Shown here one piece after another: positions 1 through 7,800 of a stretch of DNA of 30,613 bases (positions are counted from its first letter, which is position 1; each line of letters starts with the position of its first letter). The translations under genes were made by a program, and so were the position numbers. Source of the DNA: a virus; IMG/VR virus record IMGVR_UViG_3300043434_000034, positions 1 through 30,613 of that record; one strand, written 5' to 3'. The notes beneath the pieces are model-generated. The model was given only the letters and a program-made list of their open reading frames with translations, was not told the DNA's origin and ran no database searches.

Positions 1-238
1 TAAACCAATCGCGCCATTCTTCGCTACCCTTACGGCGGTTGCAATTACGGCAGGCTGGGACAAGGTTAGTTGTTACCGTAGCACCACCTTTGTGGCGCGG
101 TCTGACGTGATCTAACGTATCTGCCGACTCGCCACAGTAGGCGCATTGATGTTGCCAAGCCTCGAAGATCTCTTGCCTGAATTTGTGTTTTGCACTGCGT
201 TTTGGGACAAGGTTTGCGCCATCAATGCAATGATCCAC
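1..238 (-). CDS. HNH endonuclease, 3' end cut by window edge
   Basis: Reading leftwards from GTG at 238, the frame stays open to base 1, giving 79 residues without a stop. The HNH/zinc pattern is clear: CAYCG at residues 32-36, LDHVRPRHKGG at 42-52, NLVPACRNCNRRKG at 58-71. This is the beta-beta-alpha metal fold with two CxxC pairs that nick or cut DNA. The GTG lies 9 bases after the endolysin stop, and no ATG exists in this frame before the first CxxC, which is why a simple ORF search misses it. Phage HNH proteins act in terminase-linked packaging or as homing nucleases; which applies here is unknown. The family call is firm, the exact start less so. Confidence 0.85.
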   Translation of the reverse strand, partial: MDHCIDGANLVPKRSAKHKFRQEIFEAWQHQCAYCGESADTLDHVRPRHKGGATVTTNLVPACRNCNRRKGSEEWRDWF

Positions 239-247
239 GCAGTGGAG

Positions 248-1306
248 TCAGTAGTCCCATCGTACGCGCGGCTTGTTGCGCCTGATACCAAGATGCACAA
301 ATCCATTAGGTGCGCCGTAGCCAAGTGAATACGGCCAGTGCTCATCGCACCAATCTTGCACGTGGTTGATATTGACCTCGCGGATGTAAAAATCAACGGC
401 GCCGACATTGGGCGCATCGTATAGATGCTCACTCCCGCTGGAGCCGCCTACCGCTGCATTGATGGCACGCGGGCGGTAACCGCTGGTGATGACCACAGGT
501 TTACCGCCAAACTTGACGCGGGCACGTTCAAGAAATGCCGCAAGCTCGGCTGCGGTGTCAACTTGATATTGATGGTCGAAGCGGCGTGCCTCTTGAAATA
601 ACGCAAACTCACCAAGCTGCACGTGTGGCGTGATGCGTGCAGTAAATGGGCTGTTGGGTGATAGCTTTGCTGGATCCTGCTGCTGCTCACCAGTCCATAG
701 GCGACCTTCCGCGCGGCGCCGACGCAGCAGTCCGGCTTCTACTGCTGTGCCAGGGTTGCGGTACAGCTCCATGGCAGCGGGCACTGCCGCCCAGTCTTTG
801 TCCTTCAGTCGCTTGCTAATGGTTTCAAAGCCTGCACTGCCATAAAAGCTAGCGCCAAGGTTGTAGGCAAAACTAATCAATGCGCATTGCTTGTTGCCGC
901 TCATCGCGCCCCAAAATGGCACGCTGCTGCGTAGCTTGTCTGCAATGCGTGCTACCTCAAGGTCCAGGAGTTCATTGGCGTCAATGACGGTGATTTTGTC
1001 ACCGCGTTGCACCTTGCGCCCATCTGGGTAGCGCGTGGTGCCATAGCCAATGGTCGCTACATCCCAGCCATGTAGCGGATCAGGGTAGGCGCTGAGATGC
1101 ACACCCTCAAACTCTTTAATGAGTTTTACCGCTGCGTCATAATTATGCAGTTTGCCGCCTGCTTGCCAAGTTTTATACCAAGGCTGATTCCTATTAAAGA
1201 CTTGCGGTGCAACCTTTAATAACTCAGCTTCTAATTCAGATACCGCTGCCATTTGATGCGGTGTGCCGTGCTTGTAATACTTAAACAAGTCGCTTAGTTT
1301 GACCAT
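248..1306 (-). CDS. Bimodular endolysin: GH24 lysozyme plus M15-type peptidase
   Basis: A 352-residue cell-wall lytic enzyme. The N-terminal half carries a T4/lambdoid-type GH24 lysozyme motif: EFEG (65-68, Glu67 likely catalytic), then YPDP (74-77) and TIGYGTT (85-91), followed by the helical NLGASFYGS region. The C-terminal part (about 265-345) looks like an M15 peptidase (VanY/Peptidase_M15_3 group): SGYRP (275-279), H294, D305 and FVHLG with H338 form a zinc-ligand pattern. The two modules should cut glycan strands and peptide stems. No signal peptide is seen, so export probably depends on a holin. Its ATG overlaps the end of the upstream frameshifted lysis gene by 13 bases, which suggests coupled translation. 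Confidence 0.9.
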   Translation of the reverse strand: MVKLSDLFKYYKHGTPHQMAAVSELEAELLKVAPQVFNRNQPWYKTWQAGGKLHNYDAAVKLIKEFEGVHLSAYPDPLHGWDVATIGYGTTRYPDGRKVQRGDKITVIDANELLDLEVARIADKLRSSVPFWGAMSGNKQCALISFAYNLGASFYGSAGFETISKRLKDKDWAAVPAAMELYRNPGTAVEAGLLRRRRAEGRLWTGEQQQDPAKLSPNSPFTARITPHVQLGEFALFQEARRFDHQYQVDTAAELAAFLERARVKFGGKPVVITSGYRPRAINAAVGGSSGSEHLYDAPNVGAVDFYIREVNINHVQDWCDEHWPYSLGYGAPNGFVHLGIRRNKPRVRWDY

Positions 1307-1643
1307 GGCGCTTTGATCTCCATTGCGCCGCCAAGCTTGCGGCTTTCGCCTGTCTGCAGGTTATCGTCAACCGGGTAATGCGTGATCACTGCCTCTGTCT
1401 CTGCAGGTTGCGCTGCGTGCCATTCGGCTTCGGCATCATCTAACCGGCCAGGGAGCATGGCCTCAAACCACCACTCCCTAGCAGCTTGCTCCCAAGTTTT
1501 GCCTAGAGCTTTTTTCCTTTAATGGCACGCAGTGCGTGAAACACCAGCTGGATGATGCTGTTATCGCGCAGCGGCGACAGTGCGATCAGCTCGCTGGCAG
1601 CAGCAACGCAAATCCAAAAAGCGGGATGCGAAAGGAAGTCCAT
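1294..1643 (-). CDS. Small membrane protein extended by putative -1 frameshift (lysis module)
   Basis: The 46-codon gene starting at 1643 contains the heptamer A-AAA-AAG at 1515-1509 in the zero frame, two codons before its TAG stop. A -1 slip there continues through 71 more codons (ALGKTWEQAAREWWFEAMLP at the start) to TAA at 1296-1294, giving 116 residues. The -1 frame is closed by TAA just upstream of the heptamer and has no ATG, GTG or TTG before residue 18 of the extension, yet that stretch looks like real protein (Trp-rich, acidic). This is the pattern expected of programmed frameshifting of the dnaX type. Alternatives are an internal ATG start at 1458 giving a separate 54-residue protein, or a sequencing error in the six-base A run. 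Confidence 0.65.
1503..1643 (-). CDS. Small membrane protein, unshifted 46-residue form (holin-like candidate)
   Basis: ATG at 1643 comes two bases after the stop of the preceding gene. The 46-residue product has one hydrophobic stretch (about residues 7-24, including FWICVAAASELIAL) and a basic tail ending KGKKL. It sits directly before the endolysin, where holins and lysis regulators usually lie. No holin family is recognised, so holin is an inference from size, hydrophobicity and place. The last codons hold the slippery sequence, so this may be the terminated product of a gene that also makes a 116-residue form. Confidence 0.7.
   Translation of the reverse strand: MDFLSHPAFWICVAAASELIALSPLRDNSIIQLVFHALRAIKGKKL
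1509..1515 (-). promoter_or_regulatory. Slippery heptamer A-AAA-AAG (putative -1 frameshift site)
   Basis: Read on the minus strand, the bases are AAAAAAG in the codon phasing A-AAA-AAG, the same heptamer used by E. coli dnaX. The zero-frame TAG follows one codon later (CTC TAG). After a slip the next codons are GCT CTA GGC. I see only a weak hairpin downstream (AGCA-AGC-TGCT) and no well-placed Shine-Dalgarno-like stimulator, so efficiency cannot be guessed. Confidence 0.6.
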
Positions 1644-1645
1644 GG

Positions 1646-1894
1646 CTATGCAAATGGCCGTGCTTCTAGCTTAGTGACTCTCTGCTCCACCGTATTTAAC
1701 CGCGTGAACGTTTCCTTGCGGTCTTCTTTAATGTCCGTATGCAACACCTCAAGCTGCGTTGCGATGTGCTCTACGGCGCTTGTGAGGCGAATAACTGCAT
1801 CACGCGCTTCATCGTTGCGGCGACTAAATCCCATCGCGCCCATTGCGGCAACGGAGATCGAGGCTCCAGCAACAGCGGCAATTAGCTCGATCAT
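1646..1894 (-). CDS. Membrane-anchored coiled-coil protein, putative holin or lysis accessory
   Basis: An 82-residue protein with an N-terminal hydrophobic segment (residues 2-22, IELIAAVAGASISVAAMGAM) followed by a charged helical part (about 30-78; heptad-like RLTSAVEHIATQLEVLHTDI, then RLNTVEQRVTKLEA). One membrane helix plus a cytoplasmic or periplasmic coiled coil recalls XhlA-type phage lysis proteins, but I do not recognise a specific family. Its position in the lysis cassette supports a role in membrane disruption. It starts nine bases after the stop of the small basic gene and ends two bases before the next start, so the cassette is translated as one unit. Confidence 0.75.
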   Translation of the reverse strand: MIELIAAVAGASISVAAMGAMGFSRRNDEARDAVIRLTSAVEHIATQLEVLHTDIKEDRKETFTRLNTVEQRVTKLEARPFA

Positions 1895-1903
1895 GCCATC
1901 AGC

Positions 1904-2041
1904 TTATCGCCCTTGGCCCCGCAGAGGTTTCTTGCCACGGCGGCGCGGGCGTGAATGCTGCCCGTAGCCCTGCCGCGTTGTCTTAGGTGGTCCGGCTTGG
2001 TGGTCAAGCCTAGCGGTGCCAGTCTTACTTTTTACGGCCAT
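1904..2041 (-). CDS. Small very basic phage protein (45 residues)
   Basis: ATG at 2041 to TAA at 1904 encodes 45 residues. It begins MAVKSKTGTARLDHQAGPPK and ends KKPLRGQGR, and is dominated by Lys, Arg and Gly. It overlaps the end of the fibre gene by 10 bases in another frame. From memory, short proteins with the KSKTGT...TRQG...RGQG layout recur in cyanobacterial phages, with no assigned function. The composition suggests RNA, DNA or ribosome binding, but nothing proves this. No membrane segment or cysteine is present. Confidence 0.7.
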   Translation of the reverse strand: MAVKSKTGTARLDHQAGPPKTTRQGYGQHSRPRRRGKKPLRGQGR

Positions 2042-3132
2042 GTGCTGATTGCCACTCGCTTCCAGGTGTCAGTGGCCGTGCAAATGTAGATGTAATCTGC
2101 ATCCCACGCAATCTCACCTGCAATGCCGGTGTCGGTTGCACTGCTAGGCGTGTGCGTCGGGATGATTGGGCGCCCACTCAAGGTCACGTTGGCAGCAGTG
2201 ATTGCCACCTCAGTGGTCAGAGTGCCAGCGGCTTGGACCTGCAACTCCAGCTTGCCGTCTTCAGTGGTGCTGCTGGCGTCAACAATGCTGGCCTGGATTG
2301 CTGCGTAATCCGTAGGAACTGGCGTGCCGGCGTCGTTGTTGCTGCGGAAGTAAACGCCGCTGATTACGTCGTTGTCCTGCCCAGCTGCACCATTGCGGTG
2401 GTGGTACAGCGTGATATCACCAGCGCTGGCAGAATCAACAAGCTTGGATTCAACTTGAAACGCTGTGCCGGCAATGGCGCTATAGGTGAGATGCAGCGGA
2501 TAGGCCGGAGCAGACTCACCGATGCCAACATTGCTGCCAAACAGACGCACGCGGCTGGCAGTTGCACCAGCTGCGGAAGACATCAGATCGAGGATGCCGT
2601 CTTCAGTGCCGTTGGTGGCTACCTTGATGCCGCCGGTAATTTGCGCGTAGGCGTGAGTATTACCAGCGGAATCCTTGCCGCGATACTCCAGGTTGCCGAG
2701 GTTGTCGTTAGCAGCAGGGCTGGCACTGTTGCGATACAACACCACGTCGGGTGCAGTGTCTAAACCAGCATCGGTGTTCTCGATGATGACCTGATCGGTC
2801 GTGTCGCTGCTGAAAAGATGCAGCTGTGCCGCAGCTGTACCAGAACCAAGCTGGAAGCCAGCGGTGGTGAACTTGCCGGTGAATGTGCTGTTGTTGCTAA
2901 CCGCAAGTTCGTTGGTGCCAGTGCGGTAGATCCCGGTGACGCCTAGATCACTGAGCCAACCGATTGATGGTGCACCAACACTTCCATCAGGAAGACGCCG
3001 CAGCAAAGTGCTGTACTGGATCTTTTTGTTCTTGGCGGCGTTGGTGGGTTCGCTGGTGTCGACAATCGGCAGAACATCATCCGCAGCAGGTGCGGTCAGT
3101 TCCGTGAGGTCGGTGGTCTTGCGGTCAGCCAT
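2032..3132 (-). CDS. Tail fibre / appendage protein 2
   Basis: A 366-residue protein rich in Thr, Ser, Ala, Asp and Gly with the short beta-strand texture of trimeric phage fibres. The N-terminus (MADRKTTDLTELTAPAADDV, followed by KNKKIQYSTLLRRLPDG) is a conserved attachment-type start seen on phage appendages, from memory often in cyanophage-like genomes. The middle has NVGIGESAPAYPLHL, a repeat-like motif of fibre shafts, and the C-terminus ends in an aromatic WDADYIYICTATDTWKRV segment shared by many fibre ends. It probably binds a surface receptor or caps a fibre. Its ATG overlaps the previous stop (TAATG). Receptor unknown. Confidence 0.8.
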   Translation of the reverse strand: MADRKTTDLTELTAPAADDVLPIVDTSEPTNAAKNKKIQYSTLLRRLPDGSVGAPSIGWLSDLGVTGIYRTGTNELAVSNNSTFTGKFTTAGFQLGSGTAAAQLHLFSSDTTDQVIIENTDAGLDTAPDVVLYRNSASPAANDNLGNLEYRGKDSAGNTHAYAQITGGIKVATNGTEDGILDLMSSAAGATASRVRLFGSNVGIGESAPAYPLHLTYSAIAGTAFQVESKLVDSASAGDITLYHHRNGAAGQDNDVISGVYFRSNNDAGTPVPTDYAAIQASIVDASSTTEDGKLELQVQAAGTLTTEVAITAANVTLSGRPIIPTHTPSSATDTGIAGEIAWDADYIYICTATDTWKRVAISTWP

Positions 3133-3374
3133 TATTCAAGTCCAAACAATTCCCGCAGCTCCGCCACGGTCAACCCAGCGGCTTCCAGCTTCTGCTCAGT
3201 GGTGAGCACTGGGGCGGGTTCAGGTTCAGGGGCAGGCTCGGGGGTGTTGCCTTCGGAGAGCCACGCCAGATAGGCGGCGTAGTCGGTGTTGGCCGGGTCA
3301 GGGGGGATGAAGGCGTTGTCCGCGAGGCGAAGGATGGTGTCGCCGGTGGTGAGTTGGTACATGGCGTTAGTCAT
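3132..3374 (-). CDS. Small protein between fibre genes, possible fibre chaperone or linker
   Basis: An 80-residue protein. The N-terminal part (about 5-45) contains YQLTTGDTILRLADNAFIPP and DYAAYLAWLSEGNTP, a motif found in many small proteins next to tail fibre genes. A proline-glutamate spacer (EPAPEPEPAP, about 46-55) leads to a helix ending ELRELFGLE. Its position between two fibre genes suggests a fibre assembly or attachment role, which is inference. The start may be Met1 (3374) or Met5 (3362). The stop overlaps the next start as TAATG. Confidence 0.7.
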   Translation of the reverse strand: MTNAMYQLTTGDTILRLADNAFIPPDPANTDYAAYLAWLSEGNTPEPAPEPEPAPVLTTEQKLEAAGLTVAELRELFGLE

Positions 3375-3387
3375 GGTTGGTTATGGG

Positions 3388-4881
3388 TTACAGCTCGGCA
3401 GAAGCTTGCCATGTGAAAATGTAAACACCAGCTTTATCGTTACCTGTGCCGCCACTATTAAGGCTGAATCCGCTTGCCAAACTGTTTAAGACGCTTACGC
3501 TGACGTTTGCTCCTCCGCCGCTGCCAACATACTGACGGTGCGCCTTCGCGGAAGCATTTGCTAGATCATAAACGGTCACCGTAGGAGTGGCTCGTTTTTG
3601 GACTAAATACGTTAATGCCGTACTCCCAAGTTGATCATCGATTGTAGAGAAGGCAGTAAGACGAACAACACCAGCCGCTTGGTTTGCTGGATTCACTGCT
3701 TCGTAATACCTCTGACACAACGCCAGCTCCTGCCCGTAGCTCCTGCGTTCAAACGGGGTGGCGACGGTGCCGGGCTCTAGCTGCACATCAGTGATATACA
3801 AAAAATCGCCTGCAGTCGTATCTGTAACATCAGACCAAATGAATACGATAATGTTTTTAGTACTAGCCGTATCAATGTTCGCAGATAGCGAATAGGTAGC
3901 GTAACTTGTAGTGACATTCAAGTTGGCAGGCGTATTCTCGTACGTGGCATTAGCAATCAGCGTTGGATTGGTGCCTTCCGCGCCCCATGCGCTAATAATG
4001 TCGCTGGTCACGGTATCAGCAGTGCCAGACCATGCAATAATCGCAGCCTTTACGTTATCCAGCTTGGTGGCAGAGCTAACCTTCGCCTTAAAACTCAGCG
4101 TGACATTGCCGCCGGTTAGTCCAACGCAGTTAACACTTTCAATAATTTGAGCAATACCAAACTTTTTGTTTGTTGTCTCAACATCAAGCGCAATGGCATA
4201 TTTTTGATTGGTCGGTACTGTTGATGTTTCCTGCGTTACGTCAATAGCATCGTTGCCATCGCTGAGGATGTACCAGCGGTCGAGCGTATAGGCATCATTA
4301 TTGTTGGCACTGCTTACAAAACTTGTGCCACGCTGCGCAACGGAAAAGTCCCCGTTGATGATGCGGTTACGGGCACCAGCAAGCGGTCCGCCGTTGAGGT
4401 TGGCTACCTGAACTTGATCGGTGCCAGCGTCGATTTTGAACAGGTCGGGGTTGGTGTCACCCTCAATCCTGAAGTCAACATCAGCGCCGCCATCATTGAA
4501 CACCACCTCAGTGGAGCCATTGAAGTTGACGCGCTGCACGCCAGCGGTCGTAATACCAACCTGATCAGTGCCAGGGCTGTAGACGCCGGTATCAGTGCCG
4601 CTGTCCTTGAAGTAGATCGACGGGCTAGCGGCAGTGCCGTTTTCCAGTGCCAAGCTGGTCCACTCGCCGTCCAGCTGAAACATCGTGATCCAAGCGCTGT
4701 TGGCTGCATTGCGCAGCTTCATCACGCCATTGATCGTGTCCGCCCACCACTGATAGGCGTAGGTCGTGCTGGGTTCAGTAGCGCCGCTGTGGTTGGTGAA
4801 GACAGCAGCAAGCTGATTGTTCAGGTCTGCCCGTACCGCAGCACCTGAGGCGTTACTGACGATGCCGTCTGCTTGTGCCAT
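3388..4881 (-). CDS. Tail fibre protein 1 with jelly-roll-like C-terminal region
   Basis: A 497-residue protein. The N-terminal 170 residues (MAQADGIVSNASGAAVRADL, then WWADTINGVMKLRN and repeats such as DSGTDTGVYSPGTDQVGITT) look like a fibre base and shaft. At about 172-215 there is a junction motif, RNRIINGDFSVAQRG followed by YTLDRWYI, that in many phage fibres begins a carbohydrate-binding-like beta-sandwich. The rest (about 200-497) includes FLYITDVQLEPGTVATPFE and RSYGQELALCQRYYE, typical of that domain. It probably recognises the host surface. It starts three bases after the J-like gene ends, as expected for a tip-attached fibre. Confidence 0.85.
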   Translation of the reverse strand: MAQADGIVSNASGAAVRADLNNQLAAVFTNHSGATEPSTTYAYQWWADTINGVMKLRNAANSAWITMFQLDGEWTSLALENGTAASPSIYFKDSGTDTGVYSPGTDQVGITTAGVQRVNFNGSTEVVFNDGGADVDFRIEGDTNPDLFKIDAGTDQVQVANLNGGPLAGARNRIINGDFSVAQRGTSFVSSANNNDAYTLDRWYILSDGNDAIDVTQETSTVPTNQKYAIALDVETTNKKFGIAQIIESVNCVGLTGGNVTLSFKAKVSSATKLDNVKAAIIAWSGTADTVTSDIISAWGAEGTNPTLIANATYENTPANLNVTTSYATYSLSANIDTASTKNIIVFIWSDVTDTTAGDFLYITDVQLEPGTVATPFERRSYGQELALCQRYYEAVNPANQAAGVVRLTAFSTIDDQLGSTALTYLVQKRATPTVTVYDLANASAKAHRQYVGSGGGANVSVSVLNSLASGFSLNSGGTGNDKAGVYIFTWQASAEL

Positions 4882-4883
4882 GT

Positions 4884-7800
4884 TTAGACGAGTGCGCCGT
4901 AACCGGCGGCCTGATACTGGAAGTTCCGATCAACAATGGTGCCAGCACTGTTGCGAAAGGTCACAGTGAAGCCAGTCCTGGTTGGGGAAGTCACCTCATA
5001 GTAGTCCCCTGTGCCCAAATTGAAAGCCGTGATTCCCAAGGCAGGCGTTTCATAGAAGGCGTTGGTATATGTGACAACCTTGGCAGTCGTGCCTGACGCA
5101 ATCGTGCCGCTGCGTTCAGTGCGACTCTCCAGCTGCATTACATAACCCAGCTCGTCGACGATGGGTGTCTGGTCGCTGGCGGTGCTGGTTAGTTCCACCT
5201 TGAACTGGAACTGGCGTCCGGTGTAGCGGCCTGCTCGCATCGGCACCCAATCGCCAAAATCAATATCAGACTCCAGCTCAAAATCGTCGCCGTCTTCCAG
5301 CAGCAGCTTGTCGCCGTCTTCCAGCAGCAGCAACTCATCGACAGTGGCGTCGGGGCTGGTGCGGAAATAGATCTCGGCGCTGGTGTCGTCTGGAATGTCG
5401 CCGTCAAAGTCGCTCCAGCGGTCGATCTCAGCGGTGCGGCTGTCGATGGTGGCGGCGGGGTACAAGCCGCGAGTGGCAAGGATGCGACTGAAAACAACGC
5501 TGTAGTTGCCGCCCAGATCAAGAATGTTCTGGAAGTAGTAGCGACCGCTCAGGCCACGAGTGCCGATGAAGTCGAAGCTGTCCCAAGTGTCGATCAGCTC
5601 AACCTTATCGTCGATGGTTTCGCTGCCATCAAGCACCAAGCCGTCGTATTCATCCGAATAGAACGTGCCGTCGTATTGACCAGGGAAGTTGCCGGTTTCT
5701 TCGCGGACGGTTGTGATGTCGTAGCGCGGGATTGGATTGGGCAGATCAATCGTTGCACTGACTGCATTGGCACTGCGCAGTCCAGCCTTGTCTTGAAACT
5801 TGATCAGATATTCGCCTTCTACCAAGGGCAAAATTGCTTGCGCCGTGTTGGCCGTAATCGACTCGGATAGCAGCGTGCTGTTGCTCCATTCGCCGGTGCC
5901 GTCTGTTTTGCTGCTATGGCGGATAATGGCGATGAACTCGTAGCTGTTGTAATTGATGGGTTTGTCCCATCGCAGCATCACTTGATCGTTGCCGTATGCC
6001 TCAATGCGGACGTTGACAGGATCAGGCGGCAGAACAGTAATCGAGCCGCTGTTGTTTTCTGGTGTGATTGTTGTCTGCAGGGTCCAGGGTGATCTCTTTT
6101 GCAGTGGCGCTTGACCAACGGAGCGAACCTCAAATGTCAGCGCAGTGTTAGGCGGTACGGCGTCGATGTAAAACTCGGAATCAGTTGTTTGCGTGATGAC
6201 GTAGTTGCCGTTGCTGACCTTGAAGCGAACCTCATAGCTGAACGCATTGCCAGCTTCGCCGCGTGTCCACGATGCAGTAATGCGGTTAAAGATGTTGGCG
6301 CCGCTGCTGATTTGGCTGGTCGTCAGCGTCAACCCAGTAGGTGCAGGTGGCGTCTCGTCGTAACGGCTGATTGGCTCAAAGATCAGATTTGTGCCGGTAT
6401 CAACAGCGGTGTAAAGGCTGTCGTTATGCACCAAGCCAGTGATACTGAACTGACCGTCGCCGTTGTCGGCAATCGAAATGCAGCGGAATTTTTGCTGCGC
6501 TATCGCGCTGCTGGTGATTGAATACAGCGCCTGTGCTTGTGGTGCTTGACTGAACTCGGAAGCAATGTTGACCGTGGAACTGGCAACGCTGGTAATGGCG
6601 CGGGTTTCAAGCGTTCCATCGGGCAGCAAGCACGTCAACTGGTGGCTGCTGCCGCTAGGGAGCGTGACGGTTTGATCAGCCACAACTGCTGTGCCAACCG
6701 CGCTGCTAATGCGACCTGAGATGCGTTGCCCTTGACGCAGCTGATCCGCAACGGCAAAGATCTGCCCTGGCAGAACAACAGCACCTTGCAAGCCAGTAGT
6801 AAAGGTGACGGTCTCGCCGTCCAGCTCTTCTGTTTTAAGCACCCAGCGACCCACGCGCTGCGCCTGCCATTTAGACGTGCAACCGAAGGCAACAATCTCT
6901 TTGACTTGGTAGCCGTATTTGGTGATCAGCGCTGAGTCTTCAACAACGACGTAGTTGGATTTGTAGAAGTTTTCGGGGTCGTTGTAACGAACACGGACAC
7001 TAGTGCTGCGGGTTTTTAGCGAGCTGCCGGAGTACTCAAAGACGCCATCGATGACGTTGGCGTTGTTGTAAAGATGAACAGGCGACAACGCAGTGCCATC
7101 AAGGTTACCGTGATCGGCGGCTGCTTGGATTACATCAGCGGACCAGTACAGCAAACCACGGAAGACGCTGGCGAGATCCTGTAGGACGTTGTAAGCCTCT
7201 GCCTGATCACCAATCAGGACATTGCAGGCAAAGCGTGGTTCGCTCGTGCCGTCTGGGTTGGTGATTAGCTGGTTGGCGTAACGCACCAGTGGGTAGAGAT
7301 CAACCCAGCTCAGGTTTGCTGCAGTGACAAAATCACCGGCGCCGTAGCGACCATTGGTGAGCATGTCGTAGAAACAGCAGACCGGGCATGTCGTCCACAC
7401 CGGACCACGCAAGCTGCCGTCGAACGCACCATCAAGCTGCAGGCTGCCGTCAGCACGAACCGTGGCGTTGCTCGGGATCATCACCCGGCGGCCACGGATT
7501 AGGTAGGCGCGACTTGGCAGGCTATCGAACTGCCGCGTTGAAACCGACAGACCAGCAACAGCACAGAATGGATAGCCAGTGCGGATGTACTGCTCTTCGA
7601 TCAGGCTGGACCACAGCAGCTGATTACCGCGATCATTGGCAACACTGACGTTTTGCGGTGTGTCGCGGAAGCTGGTGTATTTGACCTCAAAGCTGTCTTC
7701 ACCAAGATCTTCTTTAATGACCTTGATGTTCCAAGGGCCACTGCCGGTTAAGTTGATGCGCGGTGTTTTGAACTGATAGCTCGTAGTTGATATACCTGTG

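Noticed and set aside
112-432. 106-residue leftward ORF over the endolysin end
   Set aside because: It is a shadow of the endolysin and HNH genes in another frame; the HNH frame carries the actual motif.
2152-2763. 203-residue rightward ORF
   Set aside because: It is antisense to the well-supported fibre gene (2032-3132), lacks domain features and has Cys-rich, shadow-like composition.
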